Assembly: GCA_015056575.1 (NCBI GenBank)
Contig: SVGA01000003.1
Coordinates: 62,001-126,000, forward strand
Source: Butyrivibrio sp.
Lineage (GTDB): Bacteria > Bacillota > Clostridia > Lachnospirales > Lachnospiraceae
Direction: 5' to 3'
Length of the DNA stretch: 64,000 nucleotides
A program made the position numbers and the translations under genes. The notes under the pieces are model-generated. The model was given only the letters and a program-made list of their open reading frames with translations, searched no databases and had not been told where the DNA came from. Shown one piece after another: positions 50,956-60,299 of the stretch (the first letter of the stretch is position 1; each line of letters starts with the position of its first letter).

Positions 50956-51675
50956 CTATACAGCATGATAATCCGACATCATTTTCCTCACTTGTTCAGG
51001 ACTGTTAAACATTAAAACATCAATAATGGAAAGTCCTTCCACAAATGTGTCCAAGCCTTGATCATAGAGACTTAGATTATTCTGCAGAAACTCAATATTC
51101 AGGCCATTTTCAGCATATTTCCCGGTATCATAAAACTCTTTTCCGCCGGGAGCATTAGTAAATGTATCAACACCTTCCGACTCAAAACACTTGCATAGGT
51201 AAATACCCCATTCATCTGCTGACTCACAGCTTCTTTTATCCTTACGTAATTCTGACATTTTATATCTATTAACTTTTACCCCCAATCTCTCAAGGACTAT
51301 ATTGGTTGCTGCAATGTTAAGCTCAGCCAGATTAACGTATTTTTTTGTAAACAGCTCTTGAAGCATATCAATTACTTCGTTGTAGAAGGGAGCCCTTCTC
51401 TTATAGTAGCCCAACTGATCTATAATGCTCTTTTCCCATTCCTGATCGTAGCATATTTGAATTTCATTTGTAGGAGTTTCTCTGGAATGCTTTTTCACAG
51501 GAACAATAATGTATTTAATATTTCCATCCTCCCCAATGATCCTGTTTCTGTTCATCCACCCCTGTTTCTTAAACTGAAATTCGTCACAGTAAACATAATA
51601 GTCTACTGCGTTCATTACCGAAAAATATCCTATGTAAGGGAAAAAATATGTTTGATGTCCCGCCAATTTCTTCAT
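50956..51675 (-). CDS. WbqC-family protein, copy 1
   Basis: A 239-residue member of the WbqC-like family: MKKLAGHQTYFFPYIGYFSV at the start, WMNRNRI, and QLGYYKRRAPFY. The family is found in O-antigen and capsule clusters; its reaction is not firmly established. The start at 51675 follows GGGGAG; the longer frame to 51708 overlaps copy 2. It is a paralogue of the gene right upstream, identical at more than half of positions by eye. Confidence 0.88.
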   Translation of the reverse strand: MKKLAGHQTYFFPYIGYFSVMNAVDYYVYCDEFQFKKQGWMNRNRIIGEDGNIKYIIVPVKKHSRETPTNEIQICYDQEWEKSIIDQLGYYKRRAPFYNEVIDMLQELFTKKYVNLAELNIAATNIVLERLGVKVNRYKMSELRKDKRSCESADEWGIYLCKCFESEGVDTFTNAPGGKEFYDTGKYAENGLNIEFLQNNLSLYDQGLDTFVEGLSIIDVLMFNSPEQVRKMMSDYHAV

Positions 51676-51704
51676 AATGATTTGCTCCCCAACAAATATA
51701 CCAT

Positions 51705-52427
51705 TCAAATCAAATGGTAATCGTTTATCATGTCTCTCACTTCTTCAGTACTGTTAAACATCAGTACATCTATAATAGAAAGCCCTTCAGCAAATACGTC
51801 CAACCCCTGATCATAAGGTCTTAAGTTATTCTGTAAAAATTCTGTTTTTATTCCATGGGCCTCATATTTAGAGACATCATAGAATCCTTTTCCCCCGGGA
51901 GCATTGATAAACGTATCGATATGTTCATCTTTAAAATATTCACACATGTACAGCCCCCATTCATCTGCCACAATGTTTTCCGGAGGGTTCAATTCGAGCT
52001 CTGACATTTTTATTATCTTTTTTTCTTTAATCCCCAGTTTTTGAAGTGTGACATCAACAGAATCAATAGCCAGCTCTGATAAGTAATGATGTTTTTGGGC
52101 AAACAGGCATTTCAGCATTTCTACAACATCGTCATAATATGGAGCTCTTTTCTTATAGTAACCTAGCTGATTCAATATATCCTGCTGCCAGTCTTTGTGA
52201 TAACAAATCTCCATTTTATTAGTTGGTGTCTTTATTTTTGCTTTTTTCAAAGGAACTGTAAAATACCGTATTTTCCCGTCTTCCCCTATTATTCTGTTTC
52301 TATTCATCCAACTTTTTTTCTCATATTGCAATTCATCGCCATATATGAAAATATCTGATGAGTTAAGCACGGTAAAGAACCCAATATATGGAAAAAAATA
52401 TGTCTGATGTCCCGCTAATCGTTTCAT
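51705..52427 (-). CDS. WbqC-family protein, copy 2
   Basis: A 240-residue paralogue of copy 1 with the same blocks: HQTYFFPYIGFFTV, WMNRNRIIGEDG, QLGYYKKRAPYY, TFINAPGGKGFYD and EGLSIIDVLMFNS. Two tandem WbqC genes point to two related acceptors or steps, or a heterodimer. The start overlaps the end of the upstream GT2 gene by one base; GGAAAG lies ahead. Confidence 0.88.
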   Translation of the reverse strand: MKRLAGHQTYFFPYIGFFTVLNSSDIFIYGDELQYEKKSWMNRNRIIGEDGKIRYFTVPLKKAKIKTPTNKMEICYHKDWQQDILNQLGYYKKRAPYYDDVVEMLKCLFAQKHHYLSELAIDSVDVTLQKLGIKEKKIIKMSELELNPPENIVADEWGLYMCEYFKDEHIDTFINAPGGKGFYDVSKYEAHGIKTEFLQNNLRPYDQGLDVFAEGLSIIDVLMFNSTEEVRDMINDYHLI

Positions 52428-53362
52428 TAACTATGTCTTTCCTTTATAAATTCAATAAATTTTCTTTTATCCTTATACCACAGCCAGATAAAGAATCTTA
52501 TTATATCAATCACTATGATGGGCATTTGGCCTTTATATTCCGCGACCTTAGAAAACTGAATATTTCTCATTTCATCAAAGCATAATTGCATATTCAGCCT
52601 TTTTCCTATTCGTTCCATTTCTTTTAATCCATACAACAGATAGATTGCATTGAACAAACTGTACTTCTCATGCTTTGAAGACCAGGAACCACTCTCTGTA
52701 TCCAAAATAAATCTGTATACCGCAAGGTTATCTGCCATTGTAAATATCTTGCCCTTGGACATCATTCCCAAAATGAGAAAACGGTCTACCACAGGAACCC
52801 TTGGCATCAGTCTCCAATCCTTTTTAACATCAGATAACAACTCAAGAAAAGACTGCTTCCTGTACATTGCTGTAGCAGTTTGTCCCGGAATCAGATATTT
52901 GTTCATGTCTGAAACAGTATATTCCCCTTCCTGAATCCAAGGGAAATACTGTTCATAGTCTTCATCTCTTTCATCTGTTTCATGTATAACGATACTTCTC
53001 CCGAAAGAGGCAACATAATCGGGATGTGAATCAAGGAAATCAACCTGTTTCTGGAGCTTGTATTCATCGATCCAGTAATCATCTCCTTCAAGAAACGCAA
53101 TATATTTGCCTCGCGCTCTTTTAATGAGATCCATGATGTTTTTGGCGGCTCCAAGGTTTCTCTCGCGTACTATACCATTAACAATTCCCGGATTCTCACC
53201 TGCAAGCTGCCTCACTATACTGCCGGTATTATCTGTAGATGCATCATCTCCAACCAGAACCTCATATTCAAAGTTACATTTCTGTTGAACAGTACTACTA
53301 ATCGCTTTCTCTATGTATTTTTCATGGTTATATGTAGCCAATACCACACTTACTTTTATCAT
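52427..53362 (-). CDS. Family 2 glycosyltransferase
   Basis: A 311-residue GT2 enzyme of the type MIKVSVVLATYNHEKYIEKAI, with VLVGDDASTDNT and GKYIAFLEGDDYW (EGDD instead of the usual DxDD as metal motif). The ATYNHEKY start and GDDYW are typical of a capsule/O-antigen subgroup that acts on rhamnose or amino sugars. C-terminal part helical, soluble. Five base pairs behind the next GT2 gene's stop. Confidence 0.88.
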   Translation of the reverse strand: MIKVSVVLATYNHEKYIEKAISSTVQQKCNFEYEVLVGDDASTDNTGSIVRQLAGENPGIVNGIVRERNLGAAKNIMDLIKRARGKYIAFLEGDDYWIDEYKLQKQVDFLDSHPDYVASFGRSIVIHETDERDEDYEQYFPWIQEGEYTVSDMNKYLIPGQTATAMYRKQSFLELLSDVKKDWRLMPRVPVVDRFLILGMMSKGKIFTMADNLAVYRFILDTESGSWSSKHEKYSLFNAIYLLYGLKEMERIGKRLNMQLCFDEMRNIQFSKVAEYKGQMPIIVIDIIRFFIWLWYKDKRKFIEFIKERHS

Positions 53363-53366
53363 TACA

Positions 53367-54341
53367 TCATTTTCCCATTTCCCTAAGTACTACATCCCTA
53401 TATCTTTTAGGTGAAATAATAAGCTTTAAATAATCTCTTTTTTGATATGTATCCGTTTCAAAAACACATCTCAAATACATCCTGGCAGCTTTTCTTCTAA
53501 AGAAGGGATAAAGATCATTCACCCTTATAGTCTCATCGGTGTATCTTACCAAAAGCTGTTTCATTCCTTCAAAATATGAATAGATCATATAGATCAAAAG
53601 GTCTTCAAAATGACTTTTTCTTACACATTGTATTCTGTCAGAAAGTGCATCAAGATAATCCAGATGCCTTAAATCCTGCGACTTGTCGGCAGCGGTTATA
53701 CTTCCCTCTCTTACCCTGTAGTGATACAGGACATCCGGTATAACAGATATAAAATCAGTTTTACCAATAATTCTGTGACAGCAAAACTCATCTTCATGAA
53801 TTCTGTTTTCCGGAAATCGTATTGTCTCAAACAAAGCCCTTTTATATAGCTTATTCCAGGCAATCACCAGTAAAACATTTTCCTTTGGGTATATATCCCC
53901 AAGTATTTTCATGGCTGCATGTGCTGTAATAACATCTTCTTTATCGAACGTAACCGTTTCCTCAGACAGCTCTTCTTGTTTGTACCCACAAACAGCCATA
54001 TCTGCGTTTCCATTAGAGATTGATTCATACAATTTTTCAATATATTCAGGCTCTACCCAGTCATCAGAATCCACAAACGCAATAAATTCGCCCTTAGAAA
54101 TATCCAAACCGGTATTTCTTGCAGCAGAAAGTCCCCCGTTTTCACGACGGTAACAGGAAACCATATCATATTGCTCCGCATATTGCCTAGCCAGATCCGG
54201 AGTCCTGTCCGAAGAGCCATCATCTATAAGCAGGATCTCAAGATTAGTATATGTTTGTGCCACCAATGAATCGACGCATTTTGTAATATAATCTTCAACG
54301 TTATAACATGGTACTATAACGCTGATAAGTGGATTCTTCAT
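53367..54341 (-). CDS. Family 2 glycosyltransferase
   Basis: A 324-residue GT2 enzyme: PLISVIVPCYNVEDYITKCVDS, LLIDDGSSDRT, GLSAARNTGLDISKGEFIAFVDSDDW. Similar to the 42875 enzyme in layout, including HEDEF (~188-192) downstream, the general-base region. Mid-operon gene with 12 bp to its upstream neighbour. Confidence 0.9.
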   Translation of the reverse strand: MKNPLISVIVPCYNVEDYITKCVDSLVAQTYTNLEILLIDDGSSDRTPDLARQYAEQYDMVSCYRRENGGLSAARNTGLDISKGEFIAFVDSDDWVEPEYIEKLYESISNGNADMAVCGYKQEELSEETVTFDKEDVITAHAAMKILGDIYPKENVLLVIAWNKLYKRALFETIRFPENRIHEDEFCCHRIIGKTDFISVIPDVLYHYRVREGSITAADKSQDLRHLDYLDALSDRIQCVRKSHFEDLLIYMIYSYFEGMKQLLVRYTDETIRVNDLYPFFRRKAARMYLRCVFETDTYQKRDYLKLIISPKRYRDVVLREMGK

Positions 54342-54353
54342 AAATCGTTCCCA

Positions 54354-55439
54354 TCAATAGGGCATCTTCCATCTTTCGATGGGTTCTCGTCCCCGAATTA
54401 CTCTATAACAGTTGTAGATACTTCGGCTTAATAAATCAGGCACTGATTCACCCAATAGTTTGGACTTCAGATACATATGGTATCTATATTTAAGCCTGGC
54501 TATTTCAGGTGGATTCATTGCTATAATTGTATCTTTTTTGGATTCTAATTCAGAATACCTGTCCCTGGCAAAAGACATATTACCGATTTCTATAAAAGCA
54601 TCTGTAACTTCTGCAGGTGTATGGCCAATATAGCTGTGTTCCATAAGCTTGGCAAAAACAAGAGGAAACTGGTCTATAAAAGTGCCTGACTTAATTTCCA
54701 TGAAATACTCCCACAGGTCTTCAAGCAAAAGCAGATCCTCACTTAGCTTATCTGAGAGTTTCTTATGCTCTCCCATGGCAGAATTACTATGTATCTTATA
54801 TCTGATACATCTTTCCGGTATACATATAAGCTTATTTATATGGGAAAGATATTTTAGATTAAATGCGAGATCTTCACCTATGCTGGTATTTTCCGGGAAC
54901 TCCAATTTGCTGTCCCGAATAATAGCAGTCTTAAAAAGCTTATCCCATACTTCATAGCCGACCAAATAATTGAGGTACTCTTTTACTATAAAACTGATCC
55001 TGTCTATATCTGTTAAAAAGGCTCTTTCTCCAACAATGAAATTGTAGTCTTCCAGCCTGACTCCTGCTTCGTCCCATCTTGAATACTGGCATGATACCCA
55101 GTCAGCATGATTGGTTTCAATAGCTTTCACAAGCGTTGATATGGCATCTGCTTCCATAACGTCATCCGCATCAAGAAATGATATATATTCTCCATCAGCA
55201 TACTGCAGCGCCAGATTCCTGGCCGATGAAACACCACCGTTTTCTTTATGAAGGGCAATTATTCTTTTATCCTTTTGTGCAAAAGAGCTAATGATGTCAC
55301 AGGTTCTATCCTGTGAGCCATCATCAACTACAATTATCTGAAGATTGTCATAGGTTTGATTACACGCAGAATTAAGGCACTCTTCAATGTACGCTTCAGC
55401 ATTGCAGGCAGGAATAATAATGGATACTTTCTTGTTCAT
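54354..55439 (-). CDS. Family 2 glycosyltransferase
   Basis: A 361-residue GT2 enzyme beginning MNKKVSIIIPACNAEAYIEE, with IVVDDGSQDRT and YISFLDADDV. The start at 55439 (or ATG 55445) follows AGGG; the longer frame to 55493 runs into the upstream gene. The upstream GT2 gene ends at 55454, so the start is just past that stop. The ~120-residue C-terminal helical tail is longer than in its neighbours. Confidence 0.88.
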   Translation of the reverse strand: MNKKVSIIIPACNAEAYIEECLNSACNQTYDNLQIIVVDDGSQDRTCDIISSFAQKDKRIIALHKENGGVSSARNLALQYADGEYISFLDADDVMEADAISTLVKAIETNHADWVSCQYSRWDEAGVRLEDYNFIVGERAFLTDIDRISFIVKEYLNYLVGYEVWDKLFKTAIIRDSKLEFPENTSIGEDLAFNLKYLSHINKLICIPERCIRYKIHSNSAMGEHKKLSDKLSEDLLLLEDLWEYFMEIKSGTFIDQFPLVFAKLMEHSYIGHTPAEVTDAFIEIGNMSFARDRYSELESKKDTIIAMNPPEIARLKYRYHMYLKSKLLGESVPDLLSRSIYNCYRVIRGREPIERWKMPY

Positions 55440-55453
55440 ACTCATCCCTACAC

Positions 55454-56506
55454 TCACTTCTTCATCTTCTGATAGATTTCTCGAAGCAAACAAAATGCCT
55501 CATACCTTCTTGTACGCAACGCCATATATCTGATGGTACTGATCTTTTTGGCTTTGTATACCTGTTTCAGCATGCTCTGAAACTCATTGCAGCCAACCTC
55601 GCTGCTTAACTTGCCAATCACAGATCTGGCTCCACCATTTTCTTTATAGTAATCAGACATCGTAGACAGCCTGCTGATCCAGTCGGTTATATAAATTGAT
55701 TTTATGACAAGCAGATTATCTTCCGTGACGCCCTTCTGCTGAGACTCCCAATCAAGAAAGCGCCTGTAAATTGTTTTTGTATCCTCTACATCGCTCTCGT
55801 GATAAGTAAAGGATAAGCTATTCTCAGTTCTTTTAATATAATGATACATCGGTTTATTGATCATACCGATATATCCTTCGCACTTGTTCAGATAATCCAG
55901 ATTGAACTTCAGATCTTCACCTATATTCACATATTCATCAAAACGAATGCCATGGTGCTTAATAACATCATTGTCATAGATCTTGTTGGTGACGAAATTG
56001 AAAAGTTTCAACCATGCAAGCACTGCTGCGTAGTTTCTTTTCAACAGATAGTTCTCACCTTCAATGAAGCCGCTCTGAGATTCCAGGATACTGACCTTGT
56101 CTAATACATTTCTGTAAAAGATATTGTCAAAGAACATTCCACAGGTTACCAAAGCAACCGTTTTATTCTGCCATTCTTCCAGCGCATTCAGATAGTTTTC
56201 GATAAGATCTCGCTCAGGGCGGTCATCGGAATCAAAGAATACGATGTACTTTCCGTTTGAATTATCAATGCCAAAGTTACGGGCTACTGAAACACCCTTT
56301 TTTAAAACAGAAAAAGTCCTGATGCGGCTATCTCTTTCTGCATATTCTCTACATGTATCTACTGTGGAATCATCTGAACCATTATCCACAATCAGAATCT
56401 CAATGTTGGAATATGTCTGGCTGATAGTCGCTTCAAGACATCCTGATATGTATTCTTCTGAATTGTAGGCCGGTATAACAACCGAAACCAGTGCATCTGT
56501 TTTCAT
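55454..56506 (-). CDS. Family 2 glycosyltransferase
   Basis: A 350-residue GT2 enzyme: ALVSVVIPAYNSEEYISGCL, ILIVDNGSDDST, GKYIVFFDSDDRPE (DSDD metal motif). Helical C-terminal half with ESQSGFIEGENYLLKRNYAA. Ribosome site weak; it lies 4 bp behind the GT4-GT2 gene, so translation is probably coupled. Confidence 0.88.
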   Translation of the reverse strand: MKTDALVSVVIPAYNSEEYISGCLEATISQTYSNIEILIVDNGSDDSTVDTCREYAERDSRIRTFSVLKKGVSVARNFGIDNSNGKYIVFFDSDDRPERDLIENYLNALEEWQNKTVALVTCGMFFDNIFYRNVLDKVSILESQSGFIEGENYLLKRNYAAVLAWLKLFNFVTNKIYDNDVIKHHGIRFDEYVNIGEDLKFNLDYLNKCEGYIGMINKPMYHYIKRTENSLSFTYHESDVEDTKTIYRRFLDWESQQKGVTEDNLLVIKSIYITDWISRLSTMSDYYKENGGARSVIGKLSSEVGCNEFQSMLKQVYKAKKISTIRYMALRTRRYEAFCLLREIYQKMKK

Positions 56507-56510
56507 AACA

Positions 56511-58631
56511 TCAATATCTCAAATACTTCCAAGCCAGAAGTGCCATCTGCTTTTTTATTCCCATTACAGACGGTACATTGGCCAAACCAACGTTACCCTT
56601 ATAAGCCTCCAACAGTTCCCGTTTTATTTCTTTGTTCTCTATATTCCTATAGGAATACTTGATCCATTCCAATAGAGAAATTCTGCTGTGCTGCTCCAGT
56701 TCGGAATCCCCTTTGCTTTGGAAAAATCCCATCCTATCCTTTGCAGCTTTTAGAAAGAATTTGTATCTGTCCTCCAGATTCTCATGCATTATACTTAATT
56801 CTCTCTGATAGTATTTATATAAAGTCTCCGGTAAAAATGAGACAATTTTTGCTTTGTATAGCAGTTTATATGTTGTTGCCTCGTCCTCGTTCTGGACACC
56901 TAGCGGAAATCTTACGTTTTCGAACAGCTCCTCCTTGTATAACTTGTTCCAGGCTACAGTACATACGTTGTTAGTACGCATCATCTGTATTACGCTCTCG
57001 CGCCCGCTCCACCTTCCGGGATTTGGGCTTGTGAAGATTTCTGATTTATCATTCTGGGCGCCATCCGTATCAAAAACATTAGCAATTCCGCAAGCTACCA
57101 CATCAGCGTTGTCTCTTTTTAATCTGCCTAGCATCTTTTCAAGTGCATCAGTCTGAAGGTAATCATCGCTGTCGCAAAAGAAAACGTATCTTCCCGTAGC
57201 ATTATCAATACCGGTATTTCTGGCTCCTGAAAGGCCCTGATTATCCTGATGAAAGACTTTTATCCTGCCATCTGTCTCTACGATTTCATCACAAAATGCT
57301 CCGGACTCATCTGTTGAGCCATCATCCACAAGGATGATTTCAATGTTTCTGTAGGTTTGCTCTGTGATTGATGAGACGCATCTTTTTAAATAGTTTGAAA
57401 CGTTATATACAGGAACTATTACTGATATCACGTCATCTGATGTAATCTCTTCAGGTTCTATTTCTTTAGCAAAGTTATGATAGTAATTATCTATATCAAA
57501 AGCCTTAATGCTGTGGGCGCGGTCATATCCGCGTTTTGAAAGTTCACCGCGTAATTCAGGATTAAAAGCAACTTTTTGAATGGCATCAGCCAGATTTTTA
57601 GTAATGTTTCCCGACCAGGAAACGATATAAGCTCCATCTCCGGCAACTTCCGGAAGAGCTCCTGAATCCGTGATAATAAGCGGAATTCCTTTGGACATGG
57701 CCTCAATGGTCACCATGCCAAATGCTTCATCAACAAGTGAAGGCATCACCACAATATCAGCCTCACTATAGTAAAAAGCCATTTCTTCAGCAGGGACCTG
57801 GTTTATGCACTTTATATTTGTGTATTTATCAGCCAGGCTATGAATTTCATTCTCATATTTACTATCAAATCCGGAAAAGCCAATCAGTGTAAGCTTGATT
57901 CTATCTTTATCAGGTGCATTAAGATTATCCAGCATCATTGTAAATGCCCGAACAAGCTCTTTTACACCCTTATCAGGGATTATTCTGCCTGCATATAATA
58001 CTGTAATCGTGTCATCATCTCGAGGAATATATCTCTCTATGCTCTTTATATTTACCCCATTGTACAATGTTGAAACAACTGCTTTCGGATCACATTTACG
58101 TATTTGATCTTTAATATAGTCACTTACAGCCAAAAATCGCACTCCAAAACGGACCAATTCTCTGATCTGTTTTGGGCTGCGATACATATCAACATCATTA
58201 TGCATATGGAAGAAAATTGGAAAAGTATACTTCCCATTGCATATTCTTACAATCTCGCATGCAGTGGACATCATATTCTCGATAATGACCATATCGTAGT
58301 TTTCCTGATTATCAGCAAGTCTTTCAAAGAAACTATTTGCTATAACACAATCAAGAAAACGGCTTGAACTGTCTGCATTAACAGTTCTGTAATACTTATC
58401 TGAAAGCTTGTCAGCAACTTTTGTAAGTCTATCAGGCTTTACGACAATAACATTTGTGTATGAAAACGAATAGCTATCAGATTGTTCATCATCAATCGTA
58501 TATAAATCGATGATGAAGTTTTGATATCGTTCATTATCTTCGATAATCTTTGTTATTAAGCTCTCAACCGCCCCTCCCTTGCTCGCCGGTACAGGAAGCA
58601 TACATGGCGAAATAATTGCTATTCTTTTCAT
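56511..58631 (-). CDS. GT4-GT2 bifunctional glycosyltransferase
   Basis: A 706-residue fusion. Residues ~1-395 are a GT4 (GT-B) enzyme: MKRIAIISPCMLPVPASKGGAV, VLYAGRIIPDKGVKELV, and EADIVVMPSLVDEAFGMVTIEAM, the sugar-nucleotide EX7E motif. Residues ~405-700 are a GT2 (GT-A) domain: VISVIVPVYNVSNYLKRCV, ILVDDGSTDES, YVFFCDSDDYL. Both look catalytically complete, so it may add two sugars in turn. CCGGAG precedes the ATG. Upstream is the secreted Ig-like protein gene. Confidence 0.92.
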   Translation of the reverse strand: MKRIAIISPCMLPVPASKGGAVESLITKIIEDNERYQNFIIDLYTIDDEQSDSYSFSYTNVIVVKPDRLTKVADKLSDKYYRTVNADSSSRFLDCVIANSFFERLADNQENYDMVIIENMMSTACEIVRICNGKYTFPIFFHMHNDVDMYRSPKQIRELVRFGVRFLAVSDYIKDQIRKCDPKAVVSTLYNGVNIKSIERYIPRDDDTITVLYAGRIIPDKGVKELVRAFTMMLDNLNAPDKDRIKLTLIGFSGFDSKYENEIHSLADKYTNIKCINQVPAEEMAFYYSEADIVVMPSLVDEAFGMVTIEAMSKGIPLIITDSGALPEVAGDGAYIVSWSGNITKNLADAIQKVAFNPELRGELSKRGYDRAHSIKAFDIDNYYHNFAKEIEPEEITSDDVISVIVPVYNVSNYLKRCVSSITEQTYRNIEIILVDDGSTDESGAFCDEIVETDGRIKVFHQDNQGLSGARNTGIDNATGRYVFFCDSDDYLQTDALEKMLGRLKRDNADVVACGIANVFDTDGAQNDKSEIFTSPNPGRWSGRESVIQMMRTNNVCTVAWNKLYKEELFENVRFPLGVQNEDEATTYKLLYKAKIVSFLPETLYKYYQRELSIMHENLEDRYKFFLKAAKDRMGFFQSKGDSELEQHSRISLLEWIKYSYRNIENKEIKRELLEAYKGNVGLANVPSVMGIKKQMALLAWKYLRY

Positions 58632-58649
58632 AACAAACTCCGGAAGATA

Positions 58650-59558
58650 TTATCTCTTCCTCACATACATAAACGCAACAATAGCTGCAGCCATCAGTGC
58701 AATTGCAGAAATGCCTCTTCCAATCCAAACAAGATATGGATTCTTGGCCTTCTCTATTATTGTTGAAGTATTTTCATTTCCAACTGTTACCCTGAAAGTT
58801 CCAAGATCTGATTGAACCTGCTCACCATCTACATCCGTATACTTGAGCATAACTGAAATAGTCTGTTCGCCAGTTTCTGTGTAAATAATATTGCAATCCT
58901 TGTTGTATGCCTTTCCGGCAACGATAGAACCAAGATCTATTTCATGGGTTGATTCACTAACGTTTCCGTCGACCACGATAACAGCATCATTAATATTATC
59001 TGTGCCTTTATTAGTATAGCTGATACTAAGCAGTGACTTATTGTTGATAACAGCGTGTGCGCTTACTTCAAGTGAGCTTACTTCAATAACTTCATCAGTC
59101 TGTGCAGGTAAGATCATTGTAGAAGAATTTGTAATCTGCTTACCATTGGAGACGTAGAAAATATCACATTTAAAATCTACATAATCTCCGACAAATTCAG
59201 AATTAACCACGATGGGAACAGTGATTGTTGTTGTACTGTTGGCTGTCATAGTTCCAACAAAAAACTGGTTATCATTACCATATTTAGGGAATACCATTCC
59301 TGAATCGCTGCTAACAGCAACAACAACGTTATTTGCAGCTGAATTTCTGTTCGCATTTCGAAGTGTCAGCTTTACAGTAGCCTCTTTTCCAGCCTCTATA
59401 AATCCCTCTTCAATAGAATAGCTCTCTACTTCAACCACCGAGTTGAAGGACAGCTCAGATTCATTTTCAATCGCGTAAGCTGTAAGATTTGTGGCAAGCA
59501 TAAGAATTATTACCAAAAGGCTTACAGCAACTGACTTTATGTTCTTTAATGCTTTCAT
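58650..59558 (-). CDS. Secreted, membrane-anchored Ig-like (COG1361/CARDB-type) protein
   Basis: A 302-residue protein: signal peptide (~1-30, ending AYA), ~230 residues of beta-rich sequence in two or so Ig-like units (KEATVKLTLRNANRNSAANNVVV; LLSISYTNKGTDNINDAVIVV), one transmembrane helix (~277-298) and a basic YVRKR end. It resembles archaeal/clostridial COG1361 S-layer-type or NEW3 domains. Its ATG overlaps the kinase-like gene stop (ATGA). It is not a known part of Wzy systems; it might bind or guide the polymer outside the cell (inference). Confidence 0.7.
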   Translation of the reverse strand: MKALKNIKSVAVSLLVIILMLATNLTAYAIENESELSFNSVVEVESYSIEEGFIEAGKEATVKLTLRNANRNSAANNVVVAVSSDSGMVFPKYGNDNQFFVGTMTANSTTTITVPIVVNSEFVGDYVDFKCDIFYVSNGKQITNSSTMILPAQTDEVIEVSSLEVSAHAVINNKSLLSISYTNKGTDNINDAVIVVDGNVSESTHEIDLGSIVAGKAYNKDCNIIYTETGEQTISVMLKYTDVDGEQVQSDLGTFRVTVGNENTSTIIEKAKNPYLVWIGRGISAIALMAAAIVAFMYVRKR

Positions 59559-60283
59559 TGTATTAATAACCTCTTAGCCTTTCTTTTCTTTGATTTATTC
59601 TTTGCATAACGCTCTTCAAGGAAATAATCATAGTCCTTATGCAGTGAAGAATATTGATCCATATCTGTTTTATTGATAATAGTACCAATCAGGTTTGCCT
59701 TAACCTCATTAAGTGTGTTTGCAGCCTCTACGAGTCCTGCCTTAGATGTCTTACCAATAGCAGAAACCAAAATAGTGGCATCTACATTTACTGAAATAAC
59801 TTTTGCGTCCATAGCGGAATTAACTGCGGGCATATCATAAATAATGAAGTCAAAAGTCTCAGAGAGCTCATCTCTTACTTCATTCATCTTGCTGGAGCAT
59901 AGAAGTCTCACAGGGTTATCAATGAGTTCTCCGCATGGGATGTATGAAAGGTTCTCAGTTGTTGTCTCATAAATAATATCTTTAAGAGAAGCTTTTCCAA
60001 GCAGATTATCTGACAATCCAACAGAAGCTTTCTCGTTCAGCCTCTTATAAGTATTCTTCTTTCTCATATCTCCATCAATGAGAACTGTCTTCCAGCCTGA
60101 GTCAGCCATTGCAGCAGCAAGGTTAATAGCTACCGTTGTAGCACCATCACCTGCTTCACAGCCACAGATTACAAAGCTCTTGTATCCGTTCTGTTTCTTA
60201 AGAATATGCAGATTCATTACAGCCTGATCGAATGCATCATTAAGAACTATATTTTCGCTTTTATATATTTCTAACTTTTCCAA
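59555..60283 (-). CDS. BY-kinase-like (CpsD/CapB) ATPase with altered Walker A
   Basis: A 242-residue MinD/ParA-fold protein of the CpsD/CapB bacterial tyrosine kinase type, partner of the Wzz-like protein before it. Walker A' VLIDGDMRKKNTY and Walker B FDFIIYDMPAV are present, and the C-terminus has a Tyr cluster (YSSLHKDYDYFLEERY), the autophosphorylation target. Walker A reads CEAGDGATTVAIN: the invariant Lys is Ala. The open frame extends to 60328, but the likely start is TTG 60283, 8 nt behind AGGAG; the Wzz-like stop is at 60300. Kinase activity is doubtful because of the missing Lys. Confidence 0.85.
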   Translation of the reverse strand: MEKLEIYKSENIVLNDAFDQAVMNLHILKKQNGYKSFVICGCEAGDGATTVAINLAAAMADSGWKTVLIDGDMRKKNTYKRLNEKASVGLSDNLLGKASLKDIIYETTTENLSYIPCGELIDNPVRLLCSSKMNEVRDELSETFDFIIYDMPAVNSAMDAKVISVNVDATILVSAIGKTSKAGLVEAANTLNEVKANLIGTIINKTDMDQYSSLHKDYDYFLEERYAKNKSKKRKAKRLLIQ

Positions 60284-60299
60284 TGCCTTATCTCCTATT

